64,000 nucleotides of DNA from Microtetraspora malaysiensis (GTDB lineage Bacteria; Actinomycetota; Actinomycetes; Streptosporangiales; Streptosporangiaceae): contig NZ_BBYJ01000005.1 of NCBI RefSeq assembly GCF_001528665.1, forward strand, positions 62,001-126,000, given 5' to 3'. Position 1 is the first letter of the stretch. The number at the start of each line of letters is the position of its first letter. Below the pieces are notes generated by a model. The model was not told where the DNA came from. It saw nothing but the letters and a program-made list of their open reading frames with translations, and did not search any database. The position numbers were made by a program, and so were the translations under genes. Shown piece by piece: positions 34,147 through 42,923 of the stretch.

Positions 34147-35349
34147 TCAATGCGCGGCGAGGGTGACCGCCTGGTCCACCGTCCCCGGCGCGAGCACGTG
34201 CTCGACCACCATGACCGCGGCCCCGATGACGCCCGCCCGGTCGCCCAGCTCGCTCGCCCGGATGGTCAGGTGCTGGGTGGCGAGGGGGAGCGAGCGGCTG
34301 TAGATCGCCTCGCGCACCCCGGCGAGGACGTGTTCGCCCGCCTCGGCGATGTCGCCGCCGACGACGATGACCGACGGGTTGAAGAAGTTGACGATGGCCG
34401 CGAGCACGCCGCCGATGTCCCGCCCGGCCTGCCGGATGACCTGCGCGGCCTGCGCGCTGCCTCCGCGGATCAGCCGTACGACGTCGCGGCTGCCGGCGGC
34501 GTCGACGCCCGCCTCGCGCAGCCGGGCGGCCATCGCCGCGCCGCTCGCGACCGCCTCCAGGCAGCCCGTGTTGCCGCAGCGGCACAGCGCGTCGCCCGCG
34601 GTGCCGACCCGGATGTGCCCGACGTCGCCGGCCGCGCCCTGCGCGCCCCGGTGCAGCCGCCGGTCGGCGATGACGCCGCACCCGATGCCGGTGCCGATCT
34701 TCACGAAGAGCAGGTGGTCGACCTCCGGGCTGGCGATCCAGTGCTCGCCGAGGGCCATGATGTTCACGTCGTTGTCGACCAGGACGGGGGCGGCGAGCCG
34801 CGCGCCGAGCCACTCGGGCACCGGGAAGGCGTCCCAGCCCGGCATGATCGGCGGGTTCACCGGCCGCCCGGTCACGTGCTCCACCGGCCCGGGCAGACCG
34901 AGCCCGACGCCGCAGACCTGGGAGAGCGGGTACCCGGCCTCGGCCAGCATCTCCTCGAACGCGGTGACCAGCCAGGACAGCGTCGGCTCCGGGCCGCGCT
35001 CGATCGGCAGCTCGGCGGCCCGCTCGGCCAGCACCGCCATGCCGAGATCGGTGACCGCCAGCCGGGCGTGCGTCGCGCCGAGGTCGGCCGACAGCACGAT
35101 GCGGGCGCCGCGGTTGAACGCGAACGCGGTGGCCGGCCGTCCTCCGGAGGAGACCGTGTCCCGCGAGGGGACGATCCACTTGTGGTCGATCAGCACGTCG
35201 AGCCGCTGCGAGACGGTGGACCTGGCCAGGCCGGTGAGCTGGGCCAGCTCGGCGCGGGTGCGGGCCTGGCCGTCCCGCAGGATCGCGAGCAGGGCCCCCG
35301 CGCCCGGGGCCGCTCCGCCGCCGGGCTCGCTCACAGTGCCGTGCGTCAA
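34147..35349 (-). CDS. ROK-family transcriptional repressor
   Basis: The 400-residue protein has an N-terminal winged helix (about 18-75; RTRAELAQLTGLARSTVSQRLDVLI) and the ROK sugar-kinase-like fold. The glucokinase-like elements DLGATHARL and GLPGPVE and the zinc-binding CRCGNTGCLE motif are intact. Such proteins repress carbohydrate genes until a sugar ligand binds. The TTG start at 35349 is preferred because ggagacg lies 7 bases upstream; a GTG five codons later is also possible. It is divergent from the large secreted sugar-dehydrogenase/ThuA gene and lies upstream of a Tat-exported isomerase gene. Confidence 0.9.
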   Translation of the reverse strand: MTHGTVSEPGGGAAPGAGALLAILRDGQARTRAELAQLTGLARSTVSQRLDVLIDHKWIVPSRDTVSSGGRPATAFAFNRGARIVLSADLGATHARLAVTDLGMAVLAERAAELPIERGPEPTLSWLVTAFEEMLAEAGYPLSQVCGVGLGLPGPVEHVTGRPVNPPIMPGWDAFPVPEWLGARLAAPVLVDNDVNIMALGEHWIASPEVDHLLFVKIGTGIGCGVIADRRLHRGAQGAAGDVGHIRVGTAGDALCRCGNTGCLEAVASGAAMAARLREAGVDAAGSRDVVRLIRGGSAQAAQVIRQAGRDIGGVLAAIVNFFNPSVIVVGGDIAEAGEHVLAGVREAIYSRSLPLATQHLTIRASELGDRAGVIGAAVMVVEHVLAPGTVDQAVTLAAH

Positions 35350-35423
35350 GCGCGTCTCCCATCAACCGACGTCCGGACCCGGTGCTTTCCCGCGATGTTA
35401 CATCAGCGGATCTTTGCCTTTCG

Positions 35424-35485
35424 TTGACAGTCGGCATAAGTCCGGCTTACTTTCGCGAAATACGGACGACATCCGACGCATGTCG
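35424..35485 (+). promoter_or_regulatory. Promoter with candidate ROK operator palindromes
   Basis: In the 317-base gap between the ROK gene and the 1620-residue gene, ttgaca (35424-35429) and tacttt (35448-35453) are 18 bases apart. A perfect palindrome tttcgcgaaa at 35451-35460 overlaps the -10. A second inverted pair, cgacat (35467-35472) and atgtcg (35480-35485), is just downstream. This is a good arrangement for repression. The rest of the gap (35486-35666) is GC-rich untranslated leader, with aagcgaaggga before the start. Confidence 0.5.
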
Positions 35486-35666
35486 CCGGTAATTCGCTAT
35501 CGGTAGCCGTTCCCGTCCAGTCGGGCCCGGTCGCCCGCTCCGCCGCCGCGCCGAGACGGCGGGGCGCGGCGAGTGCCACCCGGGTCCGTCACCCCCGCTC
35601 TGCGTCCCGTGCCCCTGTGCCACCTCACCGGGACGCGACCACCCCCCAAGCGAAGGGAACCCCGCC

Positions 35667-38600
35667 ATGCCCCCCAGGCGGACCAGCCGCGCCACCCGCT
35701 GGGTCGCGCGGATCTGCGCCTTACTGCTGGCTCTCACGAGCCTCACCGCGCTGACCACGACGATCGGCCCGGCCGCGCCCGCCCGCGCCCACGCGGCCGT
35801 CGACCCCGCCGACTACCAGCGGATCGAGCTGGCCAAGGGCGTGCCCGAGATGGGCGAGCCCATGACGATGAGCGTGCTCCCCGACCTGTCCGTGCTGCAC
35901 ACCTCGCGTGACGGGACGCTGCGCCGTACGGACGCGGAGGGGAACACGACGGTCGTCGGCGCCCTCAACGTCTACACGCACGACGAGGAGGGACTGCAGG
36001 GCGTGGCGGCCGACCCCGGCTTCACCGCGAACAGGTTCGTCTACCTCTACTACGCGCCGCGCCTGAACACCCCGGCCGGCGACGCCCCGGTGACCGGGAC
36101 CGACTTCTCCGCCTGGCAGGGCGTGAACCGGCTCGCCCGCTTCACGATCAAGCCCGACTGGACGCTGGACGCGGCCAGCGAGGTGAAGATCCTCGACGTG
36201 GCCGCGGACCGCGGCATGTGCTGTCACGTCGGCGGCGACATCGACTTCGACGCCCAGGGCAACCTCTACCTGTCCACCGGCGACGACTCCAACCCCTTCG
36301 ACTCGGCGGGCTACTCCCCGCTGGACGAGCGGCCCGACCGCAACCCCGCGTACGACGCCCAGCGCAGCGCCGGGAACACCGACGACCTGCGCGGCAAGAT
36401 CCTGCGGATCAAGGTCAAGCCGGACGGGAGCTACGACATCCCGGAGGGCAACCTCTTCCCGCCCGGCACGCCCAAGACCCGGCCGGAGATCTACGCCATG
36501 GGCTTCCGCAACCCGTTCCGGATGAGCGTGGACAAGACCACGGGCATCGTCTACGTGGGCGACTACGGCCCTGACGCGGGCAGCTCCGACCCCAACCGCG
36601 GCCCGAGCGGCCAGGTCGAGTTCGACCGCGTCACCGGCCCGGGCAACTACGGCTGGCCGTACTGCACCGGCACGAACACGGCGGCCGAGACCTACAACGC
36701 GTTCACCTTCCCGTCCGGCCCGTCCGGGCCGAAGCACGACTGCGCCGGCGGCCCGGCCAACCGCTCCTTCCGCAACACCGGCATGGACACGCTGCCGCCC
36801 GCCCGGCCCTCGTGGATCAAGTACGGCGGCGACGAGGGCTCACCGCCGGAGTTCGGGAGCGGGTCCGAGTCCCCGATGGGCGGCCCGATCTACCGCTACG
36901 ACCCGGACCTGGACTCCCAGGTCAAGTTCCCGGCCGAGCTGGACGGCCACTTCTTCGCCGGCGAGTTCGGCCGCCGCTGGATCAAGGCGATCGACGTCCC
37001 CGCCGACGGCACCCGGGGGGAGATCGCGGACTTCCCGTGGACCGGGACCCAGGTCATGGACCTGGCCTTCGGCCCCGACGGCGCGCTCTATGTGCTCGAC
37101 TACGGTTCGGGCTACTTCGGCGGCGACCAGAACTCCGCGCTGTACCGGATCGAGTACATCAAGGGACGCGACCGCGCGCCGCACGCCGTGGCCAAGGCCG
37201 ACAAGACCTCCGGCAGGACGCCGCTGACCGTCTCCTTCTCCTCGGCCGGTTCGGCCGACCCCGAGGGCGAGCCGCTCACCTACGCCTGGGACTTCGGCGA
37301 CGGGACGTCCTCCACCGACCCGAATCCGACCACGACGTACACCGAGGACGGCGACTACACCGCCACCCTCACCGTGCAGGACCCGGCGGGCAACGTGGGC
37401 CGCGCCGGCGTGCGGATCACCGCCGGCAACACCGCGCCGACCGTCACCATCGAGCAGCCCGGCCCCGGCCGGCTGTTCGAGTGGGGCGACACCGTGCCGT
37501 TCACGATCAAGGTGACCGACCCCGAGGACGGGGAGATCGACTGCGACAAGGTCACGATGACGTACGTGCTCGGCCACGACAGCCACGGCCACCAGATCAC
37601 GTCCACGAAGGGCTGCGCGGGCGAGCTGACCATCCCGTCCGACGGCGAGCACGACGACGCGGCCAACATCTTCGCGGTCTTCGACGCCGAGTACACCGAC
37701 AAGGGCGGGCTGACCACGCACACCCAGCACATCCTGCAGCCGCGCCACCGCCAGGCCGAGCACTACACGGCGATGTCCGGCGTCTCCCAGATCAACAAGG
37801 CGTCGGCGCACGGCGGCAGGACGGTCGGCGACGTCCACAAGGGCGACTGGATCTCCTTCAAACCCTACGAGCTGAGTGAGGCCAAGGGCTTCACCGCGCG
37901 CGTCTCCTCGGGCGGCGCCGGCGGCACGATCGAGGTCCGGGCGGGCTCGGCGACCGGCACCCTGCTCGGCAAGGCGTCCGTGCCGGTGACCGGAGGCTGG
38001 GAGACCTTCGTCGACGTCTCCGCCACACTCGCCGGAGCCCCGGCCGGCACGACCGAGCTGTTCCTCGTCTTCACCGGCGGCTCCGGCGCGCTGTTCGACC
38101 TGGACGACTTCACCCTGCTGAAGGAGCCGGCGGGCACCGGCCCGGCCATCGGCCCGATCACCGGGCCCGGCGGACTGTGCGTCGACGTCGCCGGAGCCAA
38201 CAGCGCGAACGGCACCAAGGTCCAGCTGTACACCTGCAACGACACCGGCGCGCAGGTCTGGACGATCGAGGGGACGACCGTCAAGGCGCTGGGCAAGTGC
38301 CTGGACATCGCGGGCGGCGCCACGGCCGACGGCACCAAGGTGCAGATCTACACCTGCAACAACACCGGCGCCCAGCAGTGGAGCGCCGGATCGGACGGCT
38401 CGCTGAAGAACCCGCAGTCCGGCCGCTGCCTCGACGGCGCCGACACCGGCCAGCTCGTCATCAGGGACTGCGACGGCGGCGCCGCGCAGAAGTTCGTCCT
38501 GCCGGCATCCGGCGGTCCCGGCGGCTCCGGTGACGTGCTCGTCTTCTCCCGTACGGCGGGCTTCCGGCACGACTCGATCCCGGCGGGCATCCAGACGATC

Positions 38601-40529
38601 AAGGACCTGGGCTTCACGGTCACCGCGACCGAGGACCCGGGCGCCTTCACCACCGCCAACCTGGCGAAGTACAAGGCCGTCGTCTTCCTCAGCACCACCG
38701 GCGACGTGCTGAACGACGCCCAGCAGACGGCGTTCGAGTCCTACGTCAAGGGCGGAGGCGGCTACGCCGGCGTCCACGCCGCCGCCGACACCGAGTACGA
38801 CTGGCCCTGGTACGGCGGCCTGGTGGGCGCCTGGTTCGCCTCGCACCCGGCGGTCCAGCAGGCCACGGTCAAGGTGGAGGACCGGGCGCACCCGGCCACC
38901 GCGCACCTCGGCCCGTCCTGGAGCCGGACCGACGAGTGGTACGACTACAGGTCCAACGCACGGACCACCGCCCACGTGCTGGCCACGCTGGACGAGTCGA
39001 CCTACTCCGGCGGGAAGATGGGCGCCGACCACCCCATCGCCTGGTGCAAGCCGTACGACGGGGGCCGGTCCTTCTACACCGGCGGCGGGCACACTGCGGC
39101 CTCCTTCGCCGAGCCCGCCTTCCGCGAGCACCTGCGCGGCGGCATCGCCTACGCCATGGGCGACGCCAAGGCGGACTGCCGGCCGGAGACCGGCTACACC
39201 GCGATCTACGACGGCGACACGACCGGCTGGCAGCAGGCGGGCCCCGGCGGCTTCGCCAACGCCGACGGCACGCTGACCTCGCAGGGCGGCATGGGCCTGT
39301 TCTGGTACAAGGCGAAGGAGTACCACTCCTACTCGCTGAAGCTCGACTGGAAGATGCGGGGCGACGACAATTCGGGCGTGTTCGTCGGCTTCCCCGCCTC
39401 CGACGACCCGTGGTCGGCGGTGAACAACGGGTACGAGATCCAGATCGACGCCACGGACGCCCCGGAGAAGACCACCGGCTCCGTCTACGGCTTCCAGTCC
39501 GCCGACCTCGCCGCGCGCGACGCCGCGCTGAACCCGCCCGGCCAGTGGAACACGTACGAGATCCAGGTCGAGGGGGAGCGGCTGCGGGTCTTTCTCAACG
39601 GCACGCAGATCAACGATTTCACCAACACCGACCCCGCCCGCTCGCTCCAGCAGGGGTACGTGGGCATCCAGAACCACGGCGCGGGCGACGAGGTGGCGTT
39701 CCGCAACATCCGGATCAAGGAACTCGGGCCGGACGGGAAGGCTCCGGTGACCGCCGCCGCGCTGGATCCCAAGGAGGGGCCGAGCGGCTGGCACACCGCG
39801 CCGGTGACCGTCACCCTGACGGCGACCGACGAGGGCTCGGGCGTCGCGACGACCGAGTACCGCGTCGGCGACGGTGACGGCGACTGGACCGCCTACACCG
39901 AGCCGTTCACCCTCAAGAAGGACGGCACGCACACGGTGGCGTTCCGCTCCACCGACAAGGCCGGCAACACGGAGGAGGCCAAGAAGGTCACCGTGAAGCT
40001 GGACGCCACCGCGCCCACGCTCACCGTCGGAGGCGTCACCGGCGACGGCACGTACGGCGACGCCGCCCGCGTCACCGTCACCGCCGAGGCAGCGGACGAG
40101 GGCTCGGGGATCGACGCGGTGACGGCCACCCTCGACGGCGAGGAGCTGACCCTCGGCGAGCCGCTCGACCTGCACACGCTGGCGCTCGGCGAGCACACCC
40201 TGAAGGCGACCGCGACCGACAAGGCGGGGAACACCGCCGAGAAGGTCAGGACGCTGACGGTGACCACGTCGTTCGGCGACCTGGAGACCCTGCTGGACCG
40301 GTTCTCCGTCGGCGGCACGCTGGGCGCGCAGCTCGCCGACTTCCTCAAGGCGGCGAACCACCAGGACGTCAAGGACCACCCGGACCAGGCGATCCACCAC
40401 CTGGAGAAGTTCCGGTCGGCGGCGGCCGAGGTGGCCGACGCGGCCGCCCGCGCCGTGCTCGTCCGCGACGCGGACGCCCTGATCGCGGGGCTGCGCCCGA
40501 CCGGCGCTGACCGTCTGATCCCTGTTTAA
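35667..40529 (+). CDS. Large secreted multidomain protein: PQQ-type sugar dehydrogenase, PKD, carbohydrate-binding, ricin-type, ThuA and DUF1080-like modules
   Basis: The 1620-residue exported protein has these parts in order: signal peptide (1-45), a six-bladed PQQ-dependent glucose/sorbosone dehydrogenase-like domain (about 50-490; RGMCCHVGGDIDFD), a PKD domain (about 505-585; YAWDFGDGTSS), a carbohydrate-binding CBM6-like region (about 690-815), a ricin-B lectin-like domain (about 828-950, paired GGLCVDVAG and GKCLDIAGG), a ThuA domain (about 955-1165; GAWFASHPAVQQATV), a DUF1080/3-keto-disaccharide-hydrolase-like domain (about 1178-1355), two Ig-like repeats (about 1360-1535) and a helical FIMAH-like tail. 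It probably binds a polysaccharide and oxidises or rearranges its sugars outside the cell. Start: ATG after gaaggga. It is intact despite its length. Confidence 0.88.
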   Translation: MPPRRTSRATRWVARICALLLALTSLTALTTTIGPAAPARAHAAVDPADYQRIELAKGVPEMGEPMTMSVLPDLSVLHTSRDGTLRRTDAEGNTTVVGALNVYTHDEEGLQGVAADPGFTANRFVYLYYAPRLNTPAGDAPVTGTDFSAWQGVNRLARFTIKPDWTLDAASEVKILDVAADRGMCCHVGGDIDFDAQGNLYLSTGDDSNPFDSAGYSPLDERPDRNPAYDAQRSAGNTDDLRGKILRIKVKPDGSYDIPEGNLFPPGTPKTRPEIYAMGFRNPFRMSVDKTTGIVYVGDYGPDAGSSDPNRGPSGQVEFDRVTGPGNYGWPYCTGTNTAAETYNAFTFPSGPSGPKHDCAGGPANRSFRNTGMDTLPPARPSWIKYGGDEGSPPEFGSGSESPMGGPIYRYDPDLDSQVKFPAELDGHFFAGEFGRRWIKAIDVPADGTRGEIADFPWTGTQVMDLAFGPDGALYVLDYGSGYFGGDQNSALYRIEYIKGRDRAPHAVAKADKTSGRTPLTVSFSSAGSADPEGEPLTYAWDFGDGTSSTDPNPTTTYTEDGDYTATLTVQDPAGNVGRAGVRITAGNTAPTVTIEQPGPGRLFEWGDTVPFTIKVTDPEDGEIDCDKVTMTYVLGHDSHGHQITSTKGCAGELTIPSDGEHDDAANIFAVFDAEYTDKGGLTTHTQHILQPRHRQAEHYTAMSGVSQINKASAHGGRTVGDVHKGDWISFKPYELSEAKGFTARVSSGGAGGTIEVRAGSATGTLLGKASVPVTGGWETFVDVSATLAGAPAGTTELFLVFTGGSGALFDLDDFTLLKEPAGTGPAIGPITGPGGLCVDVAGANSANGTKVQLYTCNDTGAQVWTIEGTTVKALGKCLDIAGGATADGTKVQIYTCNNTGAQQWSAGSDGSLKNPQSGRCLDGADTGQLVIRDCDGGAAQKFVLPASGGPGGSGDVLVFSRTAGFRHDSIPAGIQTIKDLGFTVTATEDPGAFTTANLAKYKAVVFLSTTGDVLNDAQQTAFESYVKGGGGYAGVHAAADTEYDWPWYGGLVGAWFASHPAVQQATVKVEDRAHPATAHLGPSWSRTDEWYDYRSNARTTAHVLATLDESTYSGGKMGADHPIAWCKPYDGGRSFYTGGGHTAASFAEPAFREHLRGGIAYAMGDAKADCRPETGYTAIYDGDTTGWQQAGPGGFANADGTLTSQGGMGLFWYKAKEYHSYSLKLDWKMRGDDNSGVFVGFPASDDPWSAVNNGYEIQIDATDAPEKTTGSVYGFQSADLAARDAALNPPGQWNTYEIQVEGERLRVFLNGTQINDFTNTDPARSLQQGYVGIQNHGAGDEVAFRNIRIKELGPDGKAPVTAAALDPKEGPSGWHTAPVTVTLTATDEGSGVATTEYRVGDGDGDWTAYTEPFTLKKDGTHTVAFRSTDKAGNTEEAKKVTVKLDATAPTLTVGGVTGDGTYGDAARVTVTAEAADEGSGIDAVTATLDGEELTLGEPLDLHTLALGEHTLKATATDKAGNTAEKVRTLTVTTSFGDLETLLDRFSVGGTLGAQLADFLKAANHQDVKDHPDQAIHHLEKFRSAAAEVADAAARAVLVRDADALIAGLRPTGADRLIPV

Positions 40530-40551
40530 CCGATGTGGTGCACGAGGGTAT
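40524..40551 (+). promoter_or_regulatory. SigmaB/SigF-type stress promoter upstream of catalase
   Basis: gtttaa (40524-40529) and gggtat (40546-40551) are 16 bases apart, matching the actinobacterial sigmaB/SigF consensus (GTTT-N14-17-GGGTA). It lies 55 bases before the catalase start and begins within the final codons of the preceding gene. It implies general-stress control of the catalase. Confidence 0.65.
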
Positions 40552-40605
40552 AGACCCCAAGGTCCCCCCGAACGGACAGAGACCGCCAACCGTGAAGGGG
40601 GACCC

Positions 40606-42660
40606 GTGCGCCACGAGGACGCCGTCGAGAAGGACGAGAAGCAGCGGCAACTCGACCAGCACCGTGTCGATCTCCAGGGCACCCGGCTCACCACCGACCA
40701 GGGTGTGCTGATCGACGACACCGACAACTCGCTCCAGGCCGGGGAGCGCGGTCCGACGCTCCTGGAGGACTTCCACTTCCGCGAGAAGATCATGCGGTTC
40801 GACCACGAGCGCATCCCCGAACGCGTGGTCCACGCCCGCGGCTCCGGCGCCTACGGCCAGTTCCGCGTGTACGAGTCGCTCGCCGAGCACACGGTCGCCG
40901 ACTTCCTGTGCGACCCGTCGCTGGTCACCCCGGTGTTCGTGCGCTTCTCCACGGTCGCCGGCTCGCGCGGCTCGGCCGACACCGTACGGGACGTGCGCGG
41001 GTTCGCGACCAAGTTCTACACCCGGCAGGGCAACTACGACCTGGTCGGCAACAACATGCCGGTCTTCCCCATCCAGGACGGCATCAAGTTCCTCGACTTC
41101 GTGCACGCGGTCAAGCCGGAGCCGCACAACGAGATCCCGCAGGCCCAGTCGGCGCACGACACCCTCTGGGACTTCGTGCAGTGCCAGCCGGAGACCCTGC
41201 ACTTCGTCATGTGGCTGATGTCCGACCGGGCGATCCCACGCAGCTTCCGCATGATGCAGGGGTTCGGCGTGCACACGTTCCGGCTGGTCAACGCCGAGGG
41301 CCGGGCCACGTTCGTGAAGTTCCACTGGAAACCCCTCCTCGGCACCCACTCGCTGGTGTGGGACGAGGTGCTGCGCGTCCAGGGCAACGACCCCGACTTC
41401 AACCGGCGCGACCTGTGGGACGCGATCGAGCGCGGCGCCTTCCCCGAGTGGGAGCTCGGCCTGCAGATCGTGCCCGAGTCGGACGAGCACGCCTTCGACT
41501 TCGACCTGCTCGACCCCACGAAGATCATTCCCGAGGAGATCGTGCCGGTGCGCCCGGTCGGCAGGATGACGCTCAACCGCAACCCGGAGAACTTCTTCGC
41601 CGAGACCGAGCAGGTGGCCTTCTGCACCGCCAACGTCGTGCCCGGCATCGACTTCACCAACGACCCGCTGCTGCAGGCCAGGAACTTCTCCTACTTCGAC
41701 ACCCAGCTCATCCGGCTGGGCGGGCCGAACTTCGCCCAGATCCCGGTCAACCAGCCGGTCGCGCCGGTGCACAACGACAACCGCGACGGCTACCACCAGC
41801 GGATGATCCACCAGAGCGGCACCAGCTACTCCATCAACTCGATCAGCGGCGGCTGCCCGATGTCCGGCGTGGTCAGCGGCGACTTCTCCGGCGTGTTCCA
41901 GCACTACCAGGAGCGGGTGGACGGGCGGAAGATCCGCAAGCGCAGCCCCAGCTTCGAGGACCACTACAGCCAGGCCACGCTGTTCTGGAACAGCATGTCC
42001 TTCTGGGAGAAGCGGCACATCGTGAACGCCTTCCTCTTCGAGCTCGGCCACGTCGAGCGCCGGAACATCAAGGAGAAGGTCGTCGAGCACCTCGTCCACA
42101 TCGACCACGAGCTCGCCACCCAGGTCGCCCTCGGGCTCGGCATGCCGGTGCCCGCGGGCGGCCCGGCCAACCACGGCAAGGCGTCGCCCGCGCTGAGCCA
42201 GGCCAACTCGGCGCGTGAGACGATCGCCACCCGCAAGATCGCGATCCTGGTCGCCGACGCCACCGACGCGAGCGCGCTGACCCCCGTCAAGGAGGCGCTG
42301 GAGGGCCAGGGGGCGATCTGTGAACTGATCGGGCCGCACGAGGGGAACGCCGCCTCGCTGGCCGTGGACCGCCAGCTCACCGCGACCAACTCCGTGCTGT
42401 ACGACGCGGTCCTGCTCGCCGACGGCGGCCTCCTGGCCGAGGACGGGCCCGCCGTCCACTTCGTCCGCGAGGCGTTCAAGCACGGCAAGGCCATCGCGGC
42501 GCTGCCGGGCGGCTCGGCCCTGCTGCAGGCGGCCCGGCTGCCCGGCACCCAGGGCGTGATCGGGCCCGACGCGTCGGGAGGCGCGTTCGTCCAGGCGTTC
42601 GCCGACGCCATCAAGGTCCACCGGCACTACGACCGCGACGTGGCGACGTTCTCGGCCTGA
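40606..42660 (+). CDS. katE: Large-subunit monofunctional catalase (KatE/HPII type)
   Basis: The 684-residue heme catalase decomposes hydrogen peroxide. It is a clade 2 large-subunit enzyme because of its length and C-terminal flavodoxin/glutaminase-like domain (about 540-684; KIAILVADATDAS). Active-site residues are His76 in VVHARGSGAYG and Asn149 in VGNNMPVFPIQD; the heme ligand is Tyr363 in RNFSYFDTQL. The GTG start at 40606 follows gaaggggga. A sigmaB-type promoter lies upstream. It stands between two secreted carbohydrate-active proteins, but its own function is cytoplasmic. The C-terminal domain has no obvious catalytic role in the family. Confidence 0.94.
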   Translation: MRHEDAVEKDEKQRQLDQHRVDLQGTRLTTDQGVLIDDTDNSLQAGERGPTLLEDFHFREKIMRFDHERIPERVVHARGSGAYGQFRVYESLAEHTVADFLCDPSLVTPVFVRFSTVAGSRGSADTVRDVRGFATKFYTRQGNYDLVGNNMPVFPIQDGIKFLDFVHAVKPEPHNEIPQAQSAHDTLWDFVQCQPETLHFVMWLMSDRAIPRSFRMMQGFGVHTFRLVNAEGRATFVKFHWKPLLGTHSLVWDEVLRVQGNDPDFNRRDLWDAIERGAFPEWELGLQIVPESDEHAFDFDLLDPTKIIPEEIVPVRPVGRMTLNRNPENFFAETEQVAFCTANVVPGIDFTNDPLLQARNFSYFDTQLIRLGGPNFAQIPVNQPVAPVHNDNRDGYHQRMIHQSGTSYSINSISGGCPMSGVVSGDFSGVFQHYQERVDGRKIRKRSPSFEDHYSQATLFWNSMSFWEKRHIVNAFLFELGHVERRNIKEKVVEHLVHIDHELATQVALGLGMPVPAGGPANHGKASPALSQANSARETIATRKIAILVADATDASALTPVKEALEGQGAICELIGPHEGNAASLAVDRQLTATNSVLYDAVLLADGGLLAEDGPAVHFVREAFKHGKAIAALPGGSALLQAARLPGTQGVIGPDASGGAFVQAFADAIKVHRHYDRDVATFSA

Positions 42661-42702
42661 GCTCGCCATCCTGGCACGGCGATACGGCGCGGCGGGGCGA
42701 TG

Positions 42703-42823
42703 TGGGAGCGCCTCGCCGCGCTGTCGGGTCCGCGTGTCAACGAGAAAACGCTCTCCCGGGACGCCTTCGAAGAAGTCACTGTTTCCCAGGCGAACGAGGG
42801 TGCCGTTGGAGAGCGCTCTCAGA
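42703..42823. promoter_or_regulatory. CebR-like (LacI-family) operator cluster upstream of GH3 gene
   Basis: The best site is ttggagagcgctctcag with the 12-bp palindrome gagagcgctctc at 42809-42820, close to the CebR consensus tgggagcgctccca. Two weaker sites are gagaaaacgctctc (42742-42755) and tgggagcgcctc (42703-42714). A promoter-like ttgact (42827-42832) and gaggat (42850-42855), 17 bases apart, follows. In Streptomyces CebR represses cellulose and cellobiose genes. The repressor gene is not in the window. Confidence 0.6.
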
Positions 42824-42923
42824 CTGTTGACTGACCGCCGGGCCGGGATGAGGATCTGCGCAACGCGGTGGCCCACGGGGCCGTCACGATCGCCGTTGCC
42901 GCCTCTTGAGAACGGACCCCCCC

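Noticed and set aside
36840-40814. 1324-codon minus-strand frame opposite the large secreted gene
   Set aside because: Translation is Val/Gly/Arg-rich without motifs, while the plus strand encodes many recognisable domains.
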